Assembly: GCA_002900995.3 (NCBI GenBank)
Contig: CM035311.1
Location: 868,001 to 932,000 of the forward strand
DNA from: Ganoderma boninense
Taxonomy: Eukaryota > Basidiomycota > Agaricomycetes > Polyporales > Polyporaceae
Reading direction: 5' to 3'
Length of the DNA stretch: 64,000 nucleotides
The notes beneath the pieces are model-generated. The model worked only from the letters and a program-made list of their open reading frames with translations, did no database searches and had not been told where the DNA came from. The position numbers and the translations under genes were made by a program. Positions 51,436 to 63,845 of the stretch are shown here, one piece after another. Numbering within the stretch: position 1 is the stretch's first letter; each line of letters begins with the position of its first letter.

Positions 51436-54400
51436 CTACTTTGTCGCCCTCAGCACCATCTCCTCCATCGTGATCGCCCGATACTCCCCGTTGGCGTCCG
51501 CCGCCCACACGGCATCGTCCAGGATGTACACCAACACGCCGCCTTTCCCGTCTGCAGAGGGAGACACCCGATACAGTGGCATCCGCGACCGCTCGTGTGC
51601 CTTCCCTGTCGGCAAGAACAGCAAGTTGCGCGACGACGCGAACTCCTCCACGATTGACCGGAAGGTGATCTCCTGTGTCCTGACAGGCCGCGGCTTCTCC
51701 TTGAGTTTCGTCGTGGTAGTTGTCGCACCAGTGGAGAAGGGTACGGTGTGGTCGGGGCGAGGAAGCTGGGTTGGGGCATCGGGCCCAAGCTCGAGTGCCT
51801 TGTTCATGAGCTGCAATCCACGAATGAAACCTTGCGACACCGCGGGCGTGTTCTGGATGCTCTCGGGGAAAGGCTTCTTCCACTCCTCGTACCAACGTGA
51901 GACCTCCATCATGCTCGCCTTGGGTTGGATGAGCCAGATGTACAGGACATCCAACCACTTCGGGAAAAATTCCTTCTCGAGAATCTGAGCGAGGATGGTC
52001 GCACGTAGGAGCGGCTCCCACGATATGACGTCTTGCAGCGGCTGCATATCCTGCTGTCGAGGGTTGACGCGGAAGTCTTCACGTAGTCGGGAGCCTAGCT
52101 TGGGTACGACAAATTTGAGCAGCATCGTGTCCCACTCCCCGACATCGAAGACGTCCTTCCAGACGCCGAGACCCTGGGGAATTGGATCTGACGTCGACCA
52201 CGCGCGTAGCACGCTCTTGATCTTTCTCCGCGCGTCGTCGAGAACGTCCTCCAGTCGCAGGCCAACGTGAGGCAGCCACGGGAACACAAGCCTCTCCAGC
52301 GGAACCTGGCTTTTGCGCGAATTCCAGTCGCCAACGGCCTTGTGAACTTTTGGTAGCACCAGTTGGTCGAAGAAGTTGTCACGTATGAACGGAGGCAAGA
52401 ACGTTGACCACGCTTCGTACAGGCGCACTGCCGGCCCAGGGTCTTCGGGTGACCAATCGTTATTGAGTGAAGAGCGGACACGAGGTAACCAGGTGCTCCA
52501 CAGTAAGCTCTCGTATGGAGTCATTGGCTTCTCCCTGCTCGACCGAGGGCGTTAGTGTTGCGTATGACATGGCGCGAGGGAAATTACGTACTCTACTACG
52601 ACAGCTGATACGACCGTGCTGCTGCCATATACTTGAACTTGGTGCGTAGGCTTCTCTTCTGGAGCAGCCATCTTTAGCGCACGACGCCATGTACGGAAAT
52701 TCGAGGTAAAAGCAGTGGGATCTTCCAGGGGTTGCCACTGAGCCAGCATCCGGCGGATCTACGCGCAGATAGTCAACATCTTTCCACCAGAACACAACGA
52801 CAAGACATACTACAGGTGCGATCGCAGCAACCACCACCTCGTCCAGGCGGTAACGGTCGAACTCCTTCGCGTGTTGACCAAGGAGCTTGTCGAAGGTGGC
52901 GGAGAATAGGTCCAGAGATGCCTCATACATAGACGCAGCCTCCCGAGCTTGGGTATTGATCTCTTCAACAACAACATTCATCTGTTGCATGCGAGCAATG
53001 ACTGAGGTCGCGTCAAATCTGAACCAGCCACGGAGACGTAAGATACACTTACGTTCGGCCTCCTCGTCAACCTGCTTCCGCAGCCTAGCGTCCTCAGCGC
53101 GAATCCACCTCTTGCGCTCTTCCATTGCACGCGCCTCCTTCGCAAGACCGTCGAGGTCGGTACGGCACGACTCTGTTATAAGGCGCAAGTTATGCCGGAT
53201 TTCGGGAAGACGCATGACATCCGTGGATGGTGTCCATGAAGCTCTTGCAACCTCAGCCAACGAGGAGACTTCTTTGAGCTATACACGTAGTTAGTACAAT
53301 ACACCGAACGAAATGTCTGCATACACTTACCGTAGCCCCCGTCGCGTCAATGATAGGACCTACACCAGCATGGGCAGCGGTCTCTTGGCCCGCTTCCGCA
53401 ATAATCTCTTCGTATGTCTTGTGTTCGACGCGAACCTTGGTCTTCTTGGGCTTCTTCCAAGCGTCCGTACGGGCTTCTTGGGCCCTTGCGGCCTTGCGAG
53501 CCTTGCGGGCGGTAGCCTTCGACTCTTCGTCGTCACTGACAACTTCGCCCCGACGGCGTGCCTCGGCCTTGGACTGCTCTGTCTTCTCTCTAAAGCCTTT
53601 AAAGGCGAGACCCATACCTTTCGGCCGCAACTTGCTCTCCACCGGGGTCACTATACCCACTCCCGTCTCGCCCAAACCCTGACCCGTCTGCCAGCCCATC
53701 TTCGCAAGCATGCGCGCACCGAAAGTTCCGGAGATCTTGGAGAAATGGGCATGTTCCGCTGCGCTAAGAGGGGTCCCTGACCGGGGAGTACTGCTACTGC
53801 TGTCCGCACTTCGGAGGAAGGACCGTTGTTGTCGTGGTGCACCGAATGCGGTAGGAAAGTCTTCAGCGGCGACGGGGGCGGGCGATGGCGAGGCTGAGGC
53901 TGAGGACTCGGGTGCAGCAAGGCGCGAAGAGCCGATGCCACCCTTGGCGAATGAAGGTGTTGCGAACGCGCTTCCAAGACCTCCCTTGGACGAGCCGATA
54001 CCCCCCTTCGACGAACCGATACCCCCCTTCAACGATCCTATGCCTCCTTTCGACCCAATACCGCCTCCCGAGGAACCGATACCACCTCTACCGGCACCCA
54101 TCCCTAGCCCACCAAAGCGTGGCTTCTCCTCTTCCTCCTCTTCCTCCTCCTCCCTCACACGCGGAGACGGTGGCTTGGACGCTTCGGACTCCGATTGCTC
54201 TGACTCTTCGTCGTCCATGCCAATATCCTCCCCTTTCTCGCCCTCATCCTCATCGGAGCTCTCCTCACTACCCTTCACGTCTCCCTGGCCATCCTCCATG
54301 TCCACGTCCTCATCGAGCGTCACCTTTGAGGTGGAGGACACAAAGGCCGGGGCTTTCGCCCGGGTCCTGGCCCTCCTGCCCGCTACCTTCTCGTCCTCCT

Positions 54401-54605
54401 CATCCTCCTCGCTTCCGAACACCCCGTATATCGCGTCCTCCTTGCCATTCTTTCGCCTGCGCTTTCTCTTGTAGGGGTTCTCGAAGAGCTCTCGCTCCGC
54501 GCGTGCATCCGGGTCGTTGTCGTCAAAGTGGGGTTCGTCAACATCAGAGACAGGAGAGGAGTCAGAGTCGTCGTCTTCGAGGAATTGTCGCTTCCTCCGG
54601 CCCAT
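51436..54605 (-). CDS. ntr1: G-patch splicing factor, TFIP11/STIP/Ntr1 family
   Basis: This nuclear factor family recruits and activates the DEAH helicase Prp43/DHX15 to dismantle the intron-lariat spliceosome. The start chosen is MGRRKRQFLEDDDSDSSP (54605); an alternative start lies 15 codons upstream. The N-terminus is acidic with FENPYKRKRRRKNGKED. The G-patch reads MLAKMGWQTGQGLGETGVG, near 53700-53640. Further on comes a Lys/Arg/Glu-rich helix-forming part, then the GCFC-type C-terminal domain (YESLLWSTWLPRVRSSLNND, PFIRDNFFDQLVLPKVHKAV, WYEEWKKPFPESI). Between the acidic part and the G-patch is a fungal-looking repeat of GGIGSSKGGIGS type. About four short introns; roughly 960 aa. It is divergent from the eS4 gene with 241 bp between them. 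Confidence 0.9.
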
Positions 54606-54846
54606 AGTGTGAGGGTCGCCGAGAGTGCGAATGGAGTCAGAGGAACCCAAGGTTCGCAGTGGACTTGCAAGCGAGTGCTGGTTGCGAGCGCTCCGAGGGC
54701 CCCAGTAGCGCTCGTCGTGTTTCCCACTCAGATCAACTCCGCCTGATGGCGCTCACAGCGCTGAACACTATCCAAGTTTTGGACCGACTGTACCCAGCAA
54801 ACGAGGCCGCCGCCGTCGCCAACGTCAAGACCGCAAGACATCCACC

Positions 54847-56020
54847 ATGGTCAGTATGCTGCTGCTCGTCGCCAGGATCGTCCATGGAGATGCTGTGAAG
54901 GAGGAGGTGCATTCTGTGGCTCGAAGGGGTGGATGCTGCGACCGGTCTCTGGATGGACCCCGCACGGCCCGCACCTCTGCAGGCACTTCTCTTGCTTGGA
55001 CGACTCTGGCGACCCTCCTGCATCTTGTGCTGACCATATGCTACATTTCTTCATAGGCACGAGGACCCAAAAAGCACTTGAAGCGTCTTGCCGCACCATC
55101 CTCATGGATGCTCGACAAGCTCAGCGGCACTTATGTGCGTATTGTTGCAGTCTCGGCGAAGAGACTTGCTAAACGGAACATCAATGTGTAGGCCCCCCGC
55201 CCCTCGCCCGGTCCCCACAAGCTCCGCGAATGCCTTCCCCTCACCATCTTCCTCCGCAACCGTCTCAAATATGCTTTGACCGGCAAGGAGGTGACCTCGA
55301 TTGTCATGCAGCGCCTGATCAAGGTGGATGGCAAGGTCAGGACCGACCCCACCTACCCCACTGGCTTCATGGGTGCGTTTTCCTCCCTCGATTCTTCTGC
55401 GTTTTTGTGAGCGAGACGTGAACTTGTGCCCTCCAGACGTCATCTCGATCGAGAAGTCGGGCGAGCACTTCCGTCTCCTTTACGATGTCAAGGGCCGCTT
55501 CACCATCCACCGCATCACCGCTGAGGAGGCTAGCTACAAGCTTCTCAAGGTCCGCAAGGTCGCGATCGGCAACAAGGGCGTCCCCTACATCACTACCCAC
55601 GACGGCCGCACCATCCGTTACCCTGACCCCCTGATCAAAGTCAACGACACTGTTCGCTTTGACATTGAGCAGGGCAAGCTCACCGACTATGTCAAGTTTG
55701 ATACTGGCAACCTCGTCTTCATCACCGGTGGTCGTAACAGGGGTCGTTGCGGTGTCATTACCCACCGCGAGAAGCACGTTGGTGGCTTCGATATCGTCCA
55801 CGTCAAGGACTCTCTCGAGCGGACGTTCGCTACGCGGTAAGTCTTCCACAGCGTCGCAGCCCATCAAATGTGATCCTTACTCTGTTACAGGATCTCCAAC
55901 ATCTTCGTTATCGGCGAGGGCACGAAGTCCTGGGTATCTCTGCCGAAGGGCAAGGGTATCAAGCTCACGATTGCTGAGGAGCGTGATGTCAGGAGGAGAC
56001 AGCGCGCGGCTGAGCAATAG
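54847..56020 (+). CDS. rps4: 40S ribosomal protein eS4 (RPS4)
   Basis: Structural protein of the small ribosomal subunit. The exons are 54847-54849, 55057-55134, 55192-55372, 55437-55836 and 55891-56020, together 792 nt, which gives 263 aa, the usual length for the family. Exon 1 is only the ATG, followed by GTCAGT, a layout common in ribosomal protein genes. The protein begins [20 protein letters not shown] and carries the S4-like RNA-binding region ([20 protein letters not shown]) and a KOW-like segment ([20 protein letters not shown]). It ends RQRAAEQ. All junctions are GT-AG and in phase. It shares a 241-bp divergent promoter region with the TFIP11 homologue. Confidence 0.95.
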
Positions 56021-56453
56021 ACGGGTTGGGTCTGTATCGTGCTGCTGCTGCTATGTTTACGCTCATCGCCTACCCTCGCATGTCTATGCGCCTGTTTGTA
56101 TGCCACTAGTACGCCACCAAAAATCCTGCATGCATGCCTGTAGCGTTAGCATCGTGTGCAACTTGGGTCCCCTGCATGCCCTATATCTCGTTGGCACTGG
56201 ATGTGGGGAGCATTGGCAATGGGTAAGTGAGAAATTACGGAATTAAGTATCAGTTATGGAATTAAATTTCCAAATATTGTCTCCGAAAGTTCTTCTTGTC
56301 CACCACCACCACTATCGTCCTGCATCAGGTCTCTCGTCCACTTGTCGTCTTAGATGTCCTGACTCTGTATGATAACATCCTATCCAACTAATCGTGCTTT
56401 ATTCTACGCTGGCGAATGCTGAACGACATCTCTTTTAATTGCAAGTTGTCGGA
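56021..56453. other. Intergenic between eS4 and PSO2
   Basis: This holds the 3' untranslated region of eS4 and the upstream region of PSO2. No other feature was seen. Confidence 0.5.
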
Positions 56454-59361
56454 ATGTCCAAGAAGCGCAAAGAGCCCATCACAAACCAGTCCTCGACGAT
56501 CCTCGATTTCTTCGGAAAAGGGCCCGCTGCCTCTAATGCAAGAGATGCGAAGAAACCCAAGACGAACGGTACGATCGCCCGCCGCAAAAGCTTGCCCCTT
56601 GTCAAGCGCGAACTTCCCGAAGACATCATCGTGATTGAAGACTCGGATGATGACGACGATGTGGAGGTCTCTGCCATTCGCCCAGCGCCTCAGCCTTTGC
56701 AACACGGGTCGAAAGCCAATCGCGAATCTAAGTCCATCTCTATCGAGGGCAGAAAGGAGACACGGCCTGCTACGCCTGTAGTAGAAGACCTCAGTGCGCA
56801 CAGTGACTCTTCAGCTCGAGCATGGGGTTAGCTAACCTTCTGGATGAAGGAGCCATTGTTAAGGATGAACCTGACTCTAGTCAGTATGCTTTCGGTCTCC
56901 CTTCTGCCCTTCTCGTCCCGTCTGCCCCGGAGACTCGAGCTTTTGCAGGCAAGAGGGAGCCGTCACCATTCGGGTTCCCCACCTTGCTTCTCGCGCAAGA
57001 GGAACAACATGCGGGAAACGCGCCTGCTGGCGATGCTCCTAAACCGCCCGAACGCTCTCATGACGGTATCTTAGACGAGATCCCCCAATGTGTTCAACAA
57101 GGCGGAGAGGCATGTCTGGTCGACAACATTCTCCTAGGCACCGGCGACTGGGACATGGGTGACGATGAGTTGGAGCGCATCGAAGAGGACTGCGACAAGG
57201 TCAAGGCAGAAGACGACGATGCTGTCGACATCGACCTCACTTTGGACGACGCGACGTCGTTGGCGGAAGAGAACCCGGTGGAGAGCTGTCCTATATGCGA
57301 GAGGGAGCTGGCGGGGATGAGCAACCTGGTTCGTACGGTAACGCGCACCTTCCTATCTGCTGCTCATCTCTCTGCAGGAAATCCACGACCACGTCGATGC
57401 ATGTCTTAACGCTCTTCCAGAGCCCACTGCCCCAGAGGTTAACTCTGCATCCTCGGCTTCGTCTAGCTCCAAACCTCTCCGACCGCTGTCGGCCCTGCAA
57501 GTCCCACCAGTACCAAAATGCGAGCCGCCAACCAGACCCTCCAGGCTCTCCGTGAAGCAGGGGGGCGAATCTGATGTCTTCACCACCCTCATGACATCGC
57601 ACAAGGAGAACGAGGCCTGGAAAGAAGCTTCTGCGGTGGAGGACCGCAACTTGCGTCCGACGAAGGCTAACGGTGGGCGACGGAAGGCGCCGTTCTACAA
57701 GGTTATGCAGGGTATGCCCATCGCCGTCGACGCGTTCCGCTATGGGGCCATCCCTAACGTCACCGCCTACTTTCTCACGTACGTTCAATATATGCGCTCC
57801 CGAGCACTCCATGGAGACTCATCATGTCTTCCCCAGCCATGCGCATTCGGACCACTACACAAACTTATCGGCCAAGTGGGACACTGGCCCCATCTATTGT
57901 TCGGAGGGAACTGCAAACTTGATCGTCCACATGCTCGGTGTCGAGCCGAAGTGGGTTCATGCCCTGCCCATGGACGTCGCCACTACCATACCGAACACCG
58001 GCGGAGTCCAAGTTACGCTCATCGAGGCGAACCACTGTGTGTATGCGTTCCACCGCGTTTCGCATGCCCTCTAACCATAGGCACGCGCAGGTCCGGGGTC
58101 GTGTCTCTTCCTGTTCGAGGGCAAGCAGACCATCGACGCCGGTGATAGCGCATACAAGTCGCAGTTTGTCGGGTCAGCGACAGTGTTCAGGTACCTTCAC
58201 TGTGGGGACTTCCGTGCGTCGCCTCAACACGTAATGCACCCCGCGATCAAGGGCAGGTATATCGACCACTGCTACTTGGACACGACGTACTTGGATCCGA
58301 AGGTAATGCGTGTATATATATTTTTCTTTTGCCCGGCAGCTGATGATGATGCCTGTGCCAGTACTGCTTCCCACCTCAGCCGCTTGTCATATCAGCGTGC
58401 GCAGAGCTCGCGAAACGTCTAGTTTTGGGCAGTTCTGGCAACGATGTCGCGGTGGGAGATGCGAAACCGCGCACGATGACTGGCTGGTTTGCTCGAGTCG
58501 AGAAAAGCGACAAGGGTAAGGAGAAGGAGAAGACGAACGGGTCCTCTGACAAGATCCTCGTCGTCGTCGGGTGAGCAAAGTCAATACGGTAAGTAAGGTC
58601 TGCGGTTCTAGCTGATCGTTCCTCTTAGAACGTATTCCATTGGGAAGGAACGCATCGTGAAAGGTACATTTGGCTGCACAGCGATAGCGCATAAGAGCTA
58701 CATACTGACACTTCATATAGCGATAGCGAACGCCCTGGACACCAAGGTGTATTGCGACTCTCGCAAGGCTGCCATCCTACGCTGCCAGTCAGATCCGGAC
58801 CTGCATGCGCTTTTAACGACGGATCCTCTGGCTGCCGGCGTACACCTTGTTCCTCTGGCTCTGATCGCGACGGACCGACTAAAAGGATACATGGAGCGCT
58901 GGAAGGGCCACTACAGCAAAGCCATTGGGTTCAGGCCCACGGGATGGACGTACGTCTTCTCATTACCTCACTGAGCACTCTGCATTCCTCCCTGAGTATG
59001 AATATTAACCGGAACCGAAAACAGGTTCACACCGCCAAGCGGCACGGACATGCTCCCCACGATCCCGACCGTGATCTCGCGCGCACAGTCGCGCACGTTC
59101 ACGCACGTGAACCTGCAGCCGACGCGCAACTCGACGGCCGCGGTGCAGGTGTACGGCGTGCCGTACTCGGAGCACAGCTCGTTCTTCGAGCTCACGTGCT
59201 TCGCGCTCTCGTTCGAGTGGGCGCGCATGATCGCGACGGTGAACGTCGGGAGCGAGGCGTCGCGCGGCAAGATGGCGCGGTGGGTCGAGCGGTGGGAGGC
59301 GGAGCGGAAGAAGCGGGGCAAGGTCGAGGTCGTGGGGCATCGGGCGCAGGACTACTGGTGA
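56454..59361 (+). CDS. pso2: DNA interstrand-crosslink repair nuclease, PSO2/SNM1 family (apparent frameshift)
   Basis: A metallo-beta-lactamase/beta-CASP 5' exonuclease of crosslink repair, acting in the nucleus. It starts MSKKRKEPITNQSSTILDFF; QSSTILDFF fits a PCNA-interacting box. A UBZ-like finger (SCPICERELAGM ... HDHVDAC) follows. The catalytic domain has AFRYGAIPNVTAYFLTY, SHAHSDHYTNLS (HxHxDH) and TLIEANHCPGSCLFLF. Then come DAGD, DTTYLDP and the beta-CASP region, ending PYSEHSSFFEL ... VVGHRAQDYW. About eight introns. The frame before 56820 (..SSARAWG) and the one after it (LANLLDEGAIVKDEP) differ by one base at GGGG (56824-56827), and no normal intron joins them; a fifth G would restore the frame. 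Either the assembly lost a base or the allele is mutated. Confidence 0.85.
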
Positions 59362-59508
59362 ATCGGTGATGTGTAATGCATGGTGCTGATACAGATACAA
59401 CATTGCTATTTCTCTTTCTCTCCCTCTGTCTGCGTTGGCTTGACTGGCGACAACGTATCGTACAACTCGAGAACTTTGGCGTCCCCCGGGGGCCTTGTGC
59501 CTTGCCGT

Positions 59509-61250
59509 TCAGTGGAAGTAGTTGGTGGCGTAAGGCGATACCTCGAGCCAAGCCTCGTCGAGGACCTTGAGGACCTCTTCGGCTGTGTCAACAGAGGTCG
59601 AGATTGGTTAATGGAATGAGTCGCAACGTGCGGTACAAATTTACTTACGCAGCGGTCCCTTCTCCAGGTCGATAAGGTTCTAAAGCACAAGTGGGTCAGG
59701 TATGGGCGCACCTTGCCGTCCAACACTTGAAAAAAAAGCTCGTACCTCCTCGATATGCTTGACACTCGAAGCACCGATGAGGACGGCGTCCCCATACTCG
59801 CGCTTCATCAAGCTGTGGTGCGAGATCCAGCGCAGCGCGACCTCGGCAAGCGTCAGGTTGTGCTTCTTGGCGACCTCCTCGATCTTCGCGAGAGCGTGGA
59901 AGTACGGCTCGTTCCAGTACCTAGAGCGGTATGACTGGCATGCAGTGAGCAAGCTTCAGCAGCAGAATTCTCAGGAGGGGAACAGAAAGGTGAGGGGTAC
60001 ATACCCTACCCTGGCCGGTGTTGGGGTCGAAGCGGGAGCCAGCTTCGTTCTCGTCCTGCAGGGAGCGGTACCGCCCCGTGAAGAACCCGCCGCCCACTGT
60101 CATCGCAATATTCAGCACGCAAGTTCGTTCACACATTCACATTGGCACGCCGCGGGACCGGGGCCCCAAGGCAGGGAGGTAGACTCGAGACGGGACGACG
60201 CACGCGGGTTGAACTCGTAGAACGCGATGCCGAACTTGCGCAGGCAGGGGAAGAGCTCTAGCTCGGCCTTCCTGTGGACGGCGTTGTAGATGCCCTGGTA
60301 CGCGGTCGGCTGGATGTAGCCGTGCTGGCGGCAGATGCACACGAGCTCGGCGACCTCCCAGGCCATGAAGTTCGAGATGCCGAACCGCTTGAACTTGCCC
60401 TCCTTGTGCAGCGCGTCGACGGCCTTGAGCGTGTCCGCGAAGGGCGTCGTGCGGTCCGGGCCGTGCAGGTACCACATGTCGATCGAGCTGGTTGGGGGAA
60501 GATTGCGGGTGAGCTGCAGGTGAACTTGGCTGTGGTGTGGGGGGAGCTCACTCGGTCTGGAGGGCCTTGAGCGAGACTTCGAGGTAGGTCCGCAGGTCCT
60601 GCATCCGAACACCTCAGGGATACGGTTCACCATGATAGCGAGATGCATGCATACCTCAGGGGAGTGTGAGATGAGCGTCGTGCTGGGGGTTCGGAGGCGA
60701 GCGTTAGACTGTCAATGGGAGTTAGGAGTACTTAGGTAGCATTCGCTAGACACAGGGAGCATGCACGATGCCATTGATATCGAGAAGGCACGCACCACGT
60801 TGGGGTAGAGCTTTGTGTCCATGACTAGCCCCCGTTTCTTCCAGTCGATCTTTCCGAGGTACTCCTCGCTTGTCCCTCCGGCGTACGTGCGGGCAGAGTC
60901 AATCTAAGCGAATCAGATTGGCAAACCGTTCATGTCCGGCTCTTCGATTTGACTTGTTAGTTAAAATATTCGAACCTCGTAGTGGCCGTGCTTCTGGAAG
61001 ACGTCGAGGATGGCGTTGACATCCTTCAGGTCGTGAACCCGTGCACCTAGCGCGGATGAATGAGGTTCAGCATCTGGTCCCTGGAGCAGTGCGCGGAGGC
61101 GTACCTTCTTTCCCCTGCTCCCCAAAGGTCATGGCACCCTAAAGAAAACAGTCCGCACATGATACCTCAGCAGGCCGGGGTCGGGTTTCTGGTGAGAGGT
61201 GTTCGGCGTACCATGACAATATTCAGCGCGCTCTTCTGTTCGGTAGCCAT
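59509..61250 (-). CDS. Aldo-keto reductase, AKR7 (aflatoxin aldehyde reductase) type
   Basis: An NADPH-dependent carbonyl reductase, cytosolic and probably a detoxification enzyme. The start MATEQKSALNIVM (61250) is followed by exons for GAMTFGEQGKE, ARVHDLKDVNAILDVF, then DSARTYAGGTSEEYLGK (catalytic Asp and Tyr). Next are MDTKLYPNV (Lys), SIDMWYLHGPDRTTPF (His), RFGISNFMAWEVAELVCI and QPTAYQGIYNAVHRKAE. After these come GGGFFTGRYRS and, near the end, DAVLIGASSVKHIEE, a cofactor phosphate-binding region. The catalytic tetrad D-Y-K-H is complete. It ends EVSPYATNYFH at 59509. About nine introns. Substrate cannot be told from sequence. It is convergent with PSO2, 147 bp away. Confidence 0.88.
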
Positions 61251-61944
61251 TCGCGATAGTTGTCCCGGAAGTACGTTTGGGGTAGGGATACGAGGCGGGT
61301 CGTGGAGAAGCTAACTGAAGACCAGAGGTCAATTTCGACGCTATATATAATGTTTTGTGCGGTCCCATGAGCGTGGCTACCGGCATCCGAAGGTTCGCTC
61401 GGCCCCTGTATTGGTAATGGTTTACTCGAAGGAGTAGGAATGTATAGATATTGAAGTTGCTTACCAAGGCTGCGCTGCTCAGAGTTGGGAACGCCATGCT
61501 TCCTACTGCGAAGAGCTCGCTGGCAGCTCGGCATGGCAAGACCCTGGCCAGTGTGAGCGACACAAGTCGAAGTTGCAACGCAAACCCACTCAGGCCCGAA
61601 ACCTACCATCATGGTCCTATACAAACGATCAGTCAGCAGGCAAGCCAGGGAAATAAACGGTGCACGGACCGACCGACGTGAGTTCACGCAAAAGGTCACC
61701 GCAGAGTCAGTCTAGGACATGTCCGAGAGGACTCGGACCGACTTGCAGAAACCACAGTGCAGTGCATACTGCACTGTACATTCAAAGTGTCAATAACGTG
61801 GCTGTCGAGGCTCGGTCTGAATCAGCAAAAGCATTGCCTCATACTCCGGAAAGTTGGCGAGTTTCGACGTCGCGGAACAAGGGACGAATTTGGCCCGACT
61901 GGCTCGGTGCCAGAGATGGTAGCAACCGGGGCCAAAAGACAAGG
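61251..61944. other. Intergenic upstream of the reductase
   Basis: No gene or repeat was recognised. It includes the reductase upstream region and the tRNA 3' flank. Confidence 0.5.
61934..61937 (-). terminator. Pol III terminator of tRNA-Pro
   Basis: A T4 run on the minus strand begins eight bases after the tRNA 3' end. Confidence 0.6.
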
Positions 61945-62023
61945 GCCTGGCCGGGAATTGAACCCGGGACCTCCTCCAAATGGTGCAACCCTAAGAAGGA
62001 ATCATACTACTAGACCACCAGGC
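61945..62023 (-). tRNA. tRNA-Pro(AGG): tRNA-Pro(AGG) with a short intron
   Basis: The minus strand folds as a cloverleaf. The acceptor is GCCTGGT/GCCAGGC and the T-arm CCGGG-TTCAATT-CCCGG. The D-arm and anticodon side have GGTCTAGTAGTATGA, the usual proline pattern. The anticodon AGG is at 61992-61990. The anticodon stem is CCTTC/GGAGG, which pairs only if about 10 nt (TTGCACCATT) after the base 3' of the anticodon are removed as an intron at the standard place. No CCA is encoded. Confidence 0.85.
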
Positions 62024-62167
62024 CATGGGAAACTAGTTGACCCAGATAACTACAACTTGATCGTACCATTACAAGCATAACGCCAGGCTGAGCTTACGCG
62101 TCGGACTTGTTGTGTGGTCCTGGACATTTCGTGCGCCTTACCTTCCTCGTCCTATCCATCAGCCCTA

Positions 62168-63845
62168 ATGAGCTCAGCACAACCATCGACTTCGGCCCAG
62201 ACCATGGACCAGAGACGGAACGATGCCCTCAAGGGCTACCGGGAGGTGTGTGCAGCTCAACGTTTACCTATAGCAATGGAGATTGACGAAGCCACAGAAA
62301 ATGCGGCAACACGAGAACAGTAGCCAGAACTTGAAGAACCGTACGTCGCCACTCATAGAGTGACGCATAAATTCTGAACGGCTGTGACCAGTCCGGTTCT
62401 CCCTGAAGGATCTCGAGAAGGACTTCGAGAAGACTGAAGACGACATCAAGGCCGTGCAGTCCGTCGGCCAAATCATCGGAGAGGTCATGAAGCAACTGGA
62501 CGACGAGCGATGTGTGTCCTGCACGTGCATTTTCCTCCCCGTCCCGATTCTTACGCATGTGGCGTTGTGCAGTCATCGTCAAGGCCTCGTCAGGACCCCG
62601 TTATGTCGTGTCCTACCGCCCCACCCTGCCAGTCGCGAAGCTCAAGATGGGCACACGCGTCAGCCTCGACATGACTACCCTCACCATCATGCGCATCCTC
62701 CCACGAGAAGTTGACCCACTAGTGTACAAGATGAGCTTGGAGGACCCCGGAGGAGCGAGCTTTGCCGGTATTGGTGGCCTGGGCGAGCAGGTGCGCGAGT
62801 TGCGCGAGGTGCGTCATCCCTCTCGTCTCCCTCTCCCGTACAGCCACCAACTCCCTCCCCTCCCATCTTGGTTCTGACTGCGGTGGCCATGGTACTGTCC
62901 CCACACAGGTCATCGAGCTCCCGCTGCTCAACCCGGAGCTCTTCCTCCGCGTCGGCATCAAGCCGCCGAAGGGCGTGCTGCTGTACGGCCCCCCAGGGAC
63001 GGGAAAGACGCTGCTCGCGCGCGCGGTCGCGGCGACGCTCAACACGAACTTCCTCAAGGTCGTCTCGAGCGCGATCGTCGACAAGTACATCGGCGAGTCC
63101 GCGCGCGTCGTGCGCGAGATGTTCGGCTACGCGCGCGAGCACGAGCCCTGCGTCATCTTCATGGACGAGATCGACGCCATCGGCGGCCGGCGGTTCTCCG
63201 AGGGCACGAGCGCGGACCGCGAGATCCAGCGGACGCTCATGGAGGTGCGTTTTTGCGTCTTTATGTTTCTGTTTCTGTGTTGTGTTATGCGTTGTGCTGT
63301 GAGTACAGGAGAGTTGCTGACGTGGCGGTGCGCGCGGGTGTAGCTGCTGAACCAGATGGACGGGTTCGACTCGCTGGGGCGCACGAAGCTAATCATGGCG
63401 ACGAACCGACCGGATACGCTCGACCCTGCCCTGCTCCGCCCCGGTCGCCTGGACAGGAAGATCGAGATCCCGCTTCCGAACGAGCAGGCCCGTCTGGAGA
63501 TCCTGAAGATCCACTCGCAGCCGGTGAACAAGCATGGGGACATCGACTATGAGGCAATCGTCAAGCTCTCGGACGGCTTCAACGGTGCTGACCTCCGGAA
63601 CGTCGTCACGGAGGCGGGCATGTTCGCTATTCGCGACGATCGGTACGTTTATCCACATGTGTGTTAGCGCGGGATACCCAACAGGCCGTTTGCAGTGAAT
63701 ACATCATCCAGGAGGATCTCACGAAAGCAGCGCGGAAAGTGGGCGAGGCGAAGAAGCATGAGAGTGCGTACTTGCCCCATACTATTCCATGTTGTTGTTG
63801 TGCTGACCACATCATATTGCAGCGAAGCTCGAGTATTCGGCATAG
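62168..63845 (+). CDS. rpt4: 26S proteasome regulatory ATPase RPT4 (PSMC6/S10B)
   Basis: An AAA+ subunit of the 19S base ring that unfolds substrates for the proteasome. It starts [20 protein letters not shown]. Exons 62168-62245, 62298-62340 and 62392-62511 join in phase. The N-terminal coiled coil follows ([20 protein letters not shown]) and then the OB-fold part ([20 protein letters not shown]). The AAA domain has Walker A GPPGTGKT, Walker [14 protein letters not shown] and the arginine-finger region [20 protein letters not shown]. The C-terminal exons give [20 protein letters not shown] and the end KHETKLEYSA at 63845. All motifs are intact and the length is about 395 aa, normal for RPT4. 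The remaining 155 bp of the window are 3' flank. Confidence 0.95.
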
